Shown: piece after piece, positions 62,840 to 64,000 of the stretch
Layout: each line of letters begins with the position of its first letter
Position numbering within the stretch: the stretch's first letter is position 1
Assembly: GCA_009746045.1 (NCBI GenBank)
Contig: RPFO01000034.1
Location: 3,041,181 to 3,105,180, forward strand
DNA from: Mesostigma viride
Lineage: Eukaryota; Streptophyta; Mesostigmatophyceae; Mesostigmatales; Mesostigmataceae
Reading direction: 5' to 3'
DNA length: 64,000 nucleotides
Program-made: the position numbers and the translations under genes
Notes under the pieces: generated by a model
What the model was told of the DNA's origin: nothing
Databases searched by the model: none
What the model saw: the letters and a program-made list of their open reading frames with translations, nothing else

Positions 62840-63760
62840 ACGTCAGGCCAACTTCTTTGTTTAGGGGCCAGGAAGTTCTCACGTATTCGGCAAAAAAAGC
62901 TACGAGGCCCACCCTCGGCAAAGAAAGCTCTCGGCGAACGGTCAAAGACGGAGGTTATCACGACGAACAAAGGAAACGGACAACCCTTGCGGACACGTGC
63001 TTCCAGACCCATAGCCCTCGACGTTTCTTGGGCAACTACCGCTGTAATCCTGAAGAGCAAAAGGCAAGAAACATAAAGGACCTAGAAAACGTCTTATGAC
63101 CATAAACGCACCCGCTTCTGCTCGCTGCTCGTCGCTAGCTGTGACGTACACACCAGACTTTGGCTACTCCAGCAATCTGCAAATACGAACAAGAGAGTAA
63201 GAACGCAGACGGGATAGGATGAATGAGCGGAAACGAACGTGACGAAAACATTTCTGCAATGGCGGCGCTGCCAATATTTGCGAAATAGTCGCCCTATACT
63301 GCATACTCCAGAGGCAAGGTAGCAAAAAAAGAGCAAAGCTACTACTGGGCAAATCCTAGGCAAATCTTCAAACCGATTCCACTGTCCAAAGAGCGCGCGA
63401 CAGGGATTGCTATCATGCTTGTTTGTAACGTAGAGCAAACTTATAGAATCGTCGAAGATGGAGGAAATCATGCATGCAAACAGGATGAAAAGCAATTTGG
63501 TGTTGTAACTTACCCAGGCACTTGAATCTTGCGTTTCCCTGCGATGATGGCGCTTGCCTGCCTTCATCAAGTTCGCGGTGCGCATATTTGCAATGGCGGA
63601 ACCCGGACAACGCGAACCGGCATGAGCCAACCCAAAAATCAACTGCATCCACCGTCGGATCGTCAAGAAGAACCAATGAATCAAAGGACACAAACGTCCG
63701 CGGATCACGGAAGTCCTCGGCCTACTTATAAATTATGAGTTTGTGATTGCTTGATACCAA
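62840..63760 (+). repeat. 0.9-kb dispersed repeat, copy 2
   Basis: Direct partner of 2365-3300. Confidence 0.65.
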
Positions 63761-64000
63761 GATAAAGTTTTAACCAGGGTAGCTACGGAAACTTTTTCCG
63801 ATCTTTTTACTTGGAGAAATTGTACCACATGTGCTGCACACATCTTTCCCTCGGCCGTTTTATAAATCTCTACTTGACATGTCCGGCGTGGGAACTAACA
63901 ACAACAACAACCAGGTCCAGTGACTCCTGTTAGTATCAAGTAACGTGCGTTTTAGCTTTCACGTGAAAACTTTCGTCGGCGGAGCCCATTTTCGGAAAAA

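Overview
This window looks like repeat-dominated eukaryotic nuclear DNA. It carries LTR retrotransposons with gag zinc knuckles and integrase/RT/RNase H domains, non-LTR (LINE) fragments, microsatellites, minisatellites and exon-like coding pieces with possible introns. There are no bacterial operons and no rRNA or tRNA genes. I cannot name the species. An alga or another large-genome protist/plant-lineage organism is a low-confidence guess.

Layout. 1-9585 is a left flank with one candidate host ORF (1142-1729, minus), LINE ORF1-like debris, dispersed repeats and simple repeats. 9586-55296 is one nested transposon cluster, resolved here from target-site duplications (TSDs). The outer shell is element E (9591-55291, TSD CTGCA, 0.7-kb LTRs, apparently non-autonomous). 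Inside E sits B1 (15032-53883, plus strand, TSD GGGTG). B1 was hit three times. Element A (15162-21961, minus, TSD CCCGG) lies in its 5' LTR. B2 (28717-36540, minus, TSD GTAAC, same family as B1) lies near the 3' end of its internal region. Element C (37137-53501, plus, TSD GTGCT) lies in its 3' LTR. The pol gene of C is split by D (42349-52512, TIR element, TSD CGCA). D contains a 5.5-kb imperfect palindrome built from 30-bp minisatellites and hairpin-forming repeats, plus exon-like fragments. 55297-64000 is a right flank with LINE RT and ORF1 fragments, a candidate acidic-protein gene with one in-frame stop, and a second copy of a 0.9-kb repeat also found near position 2365.

The most interesting biology is in A, B and C. 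They share a Copia-like but unusual plan. Gag ends in UGA followed by C, with pol continuing in the same frame (A has UGA CUA G, a known strong readthrough context). Integrase comes first in pol, with D,D(29)E spacing. A retropepsin-like segment (DTD/DTN/DTM instead of DTG) follows the integrase rather than preceding it. The RT active site is HGDD instead of YVDD, and RNase H is C-terminal. B and C have AG...CT LTR ends, and B carries an extra 238-codon ORF upstream of gag.

B1, B2 and A carry single-base frameshifts, so those pol genes are broken as assembled. C is intact apart from the D insertion. LTR pairs are nearly identical (A: one difference seen in 583 bp; C: none seen in 428 bp; B2: about three in 617 bp), which implies recent activity.
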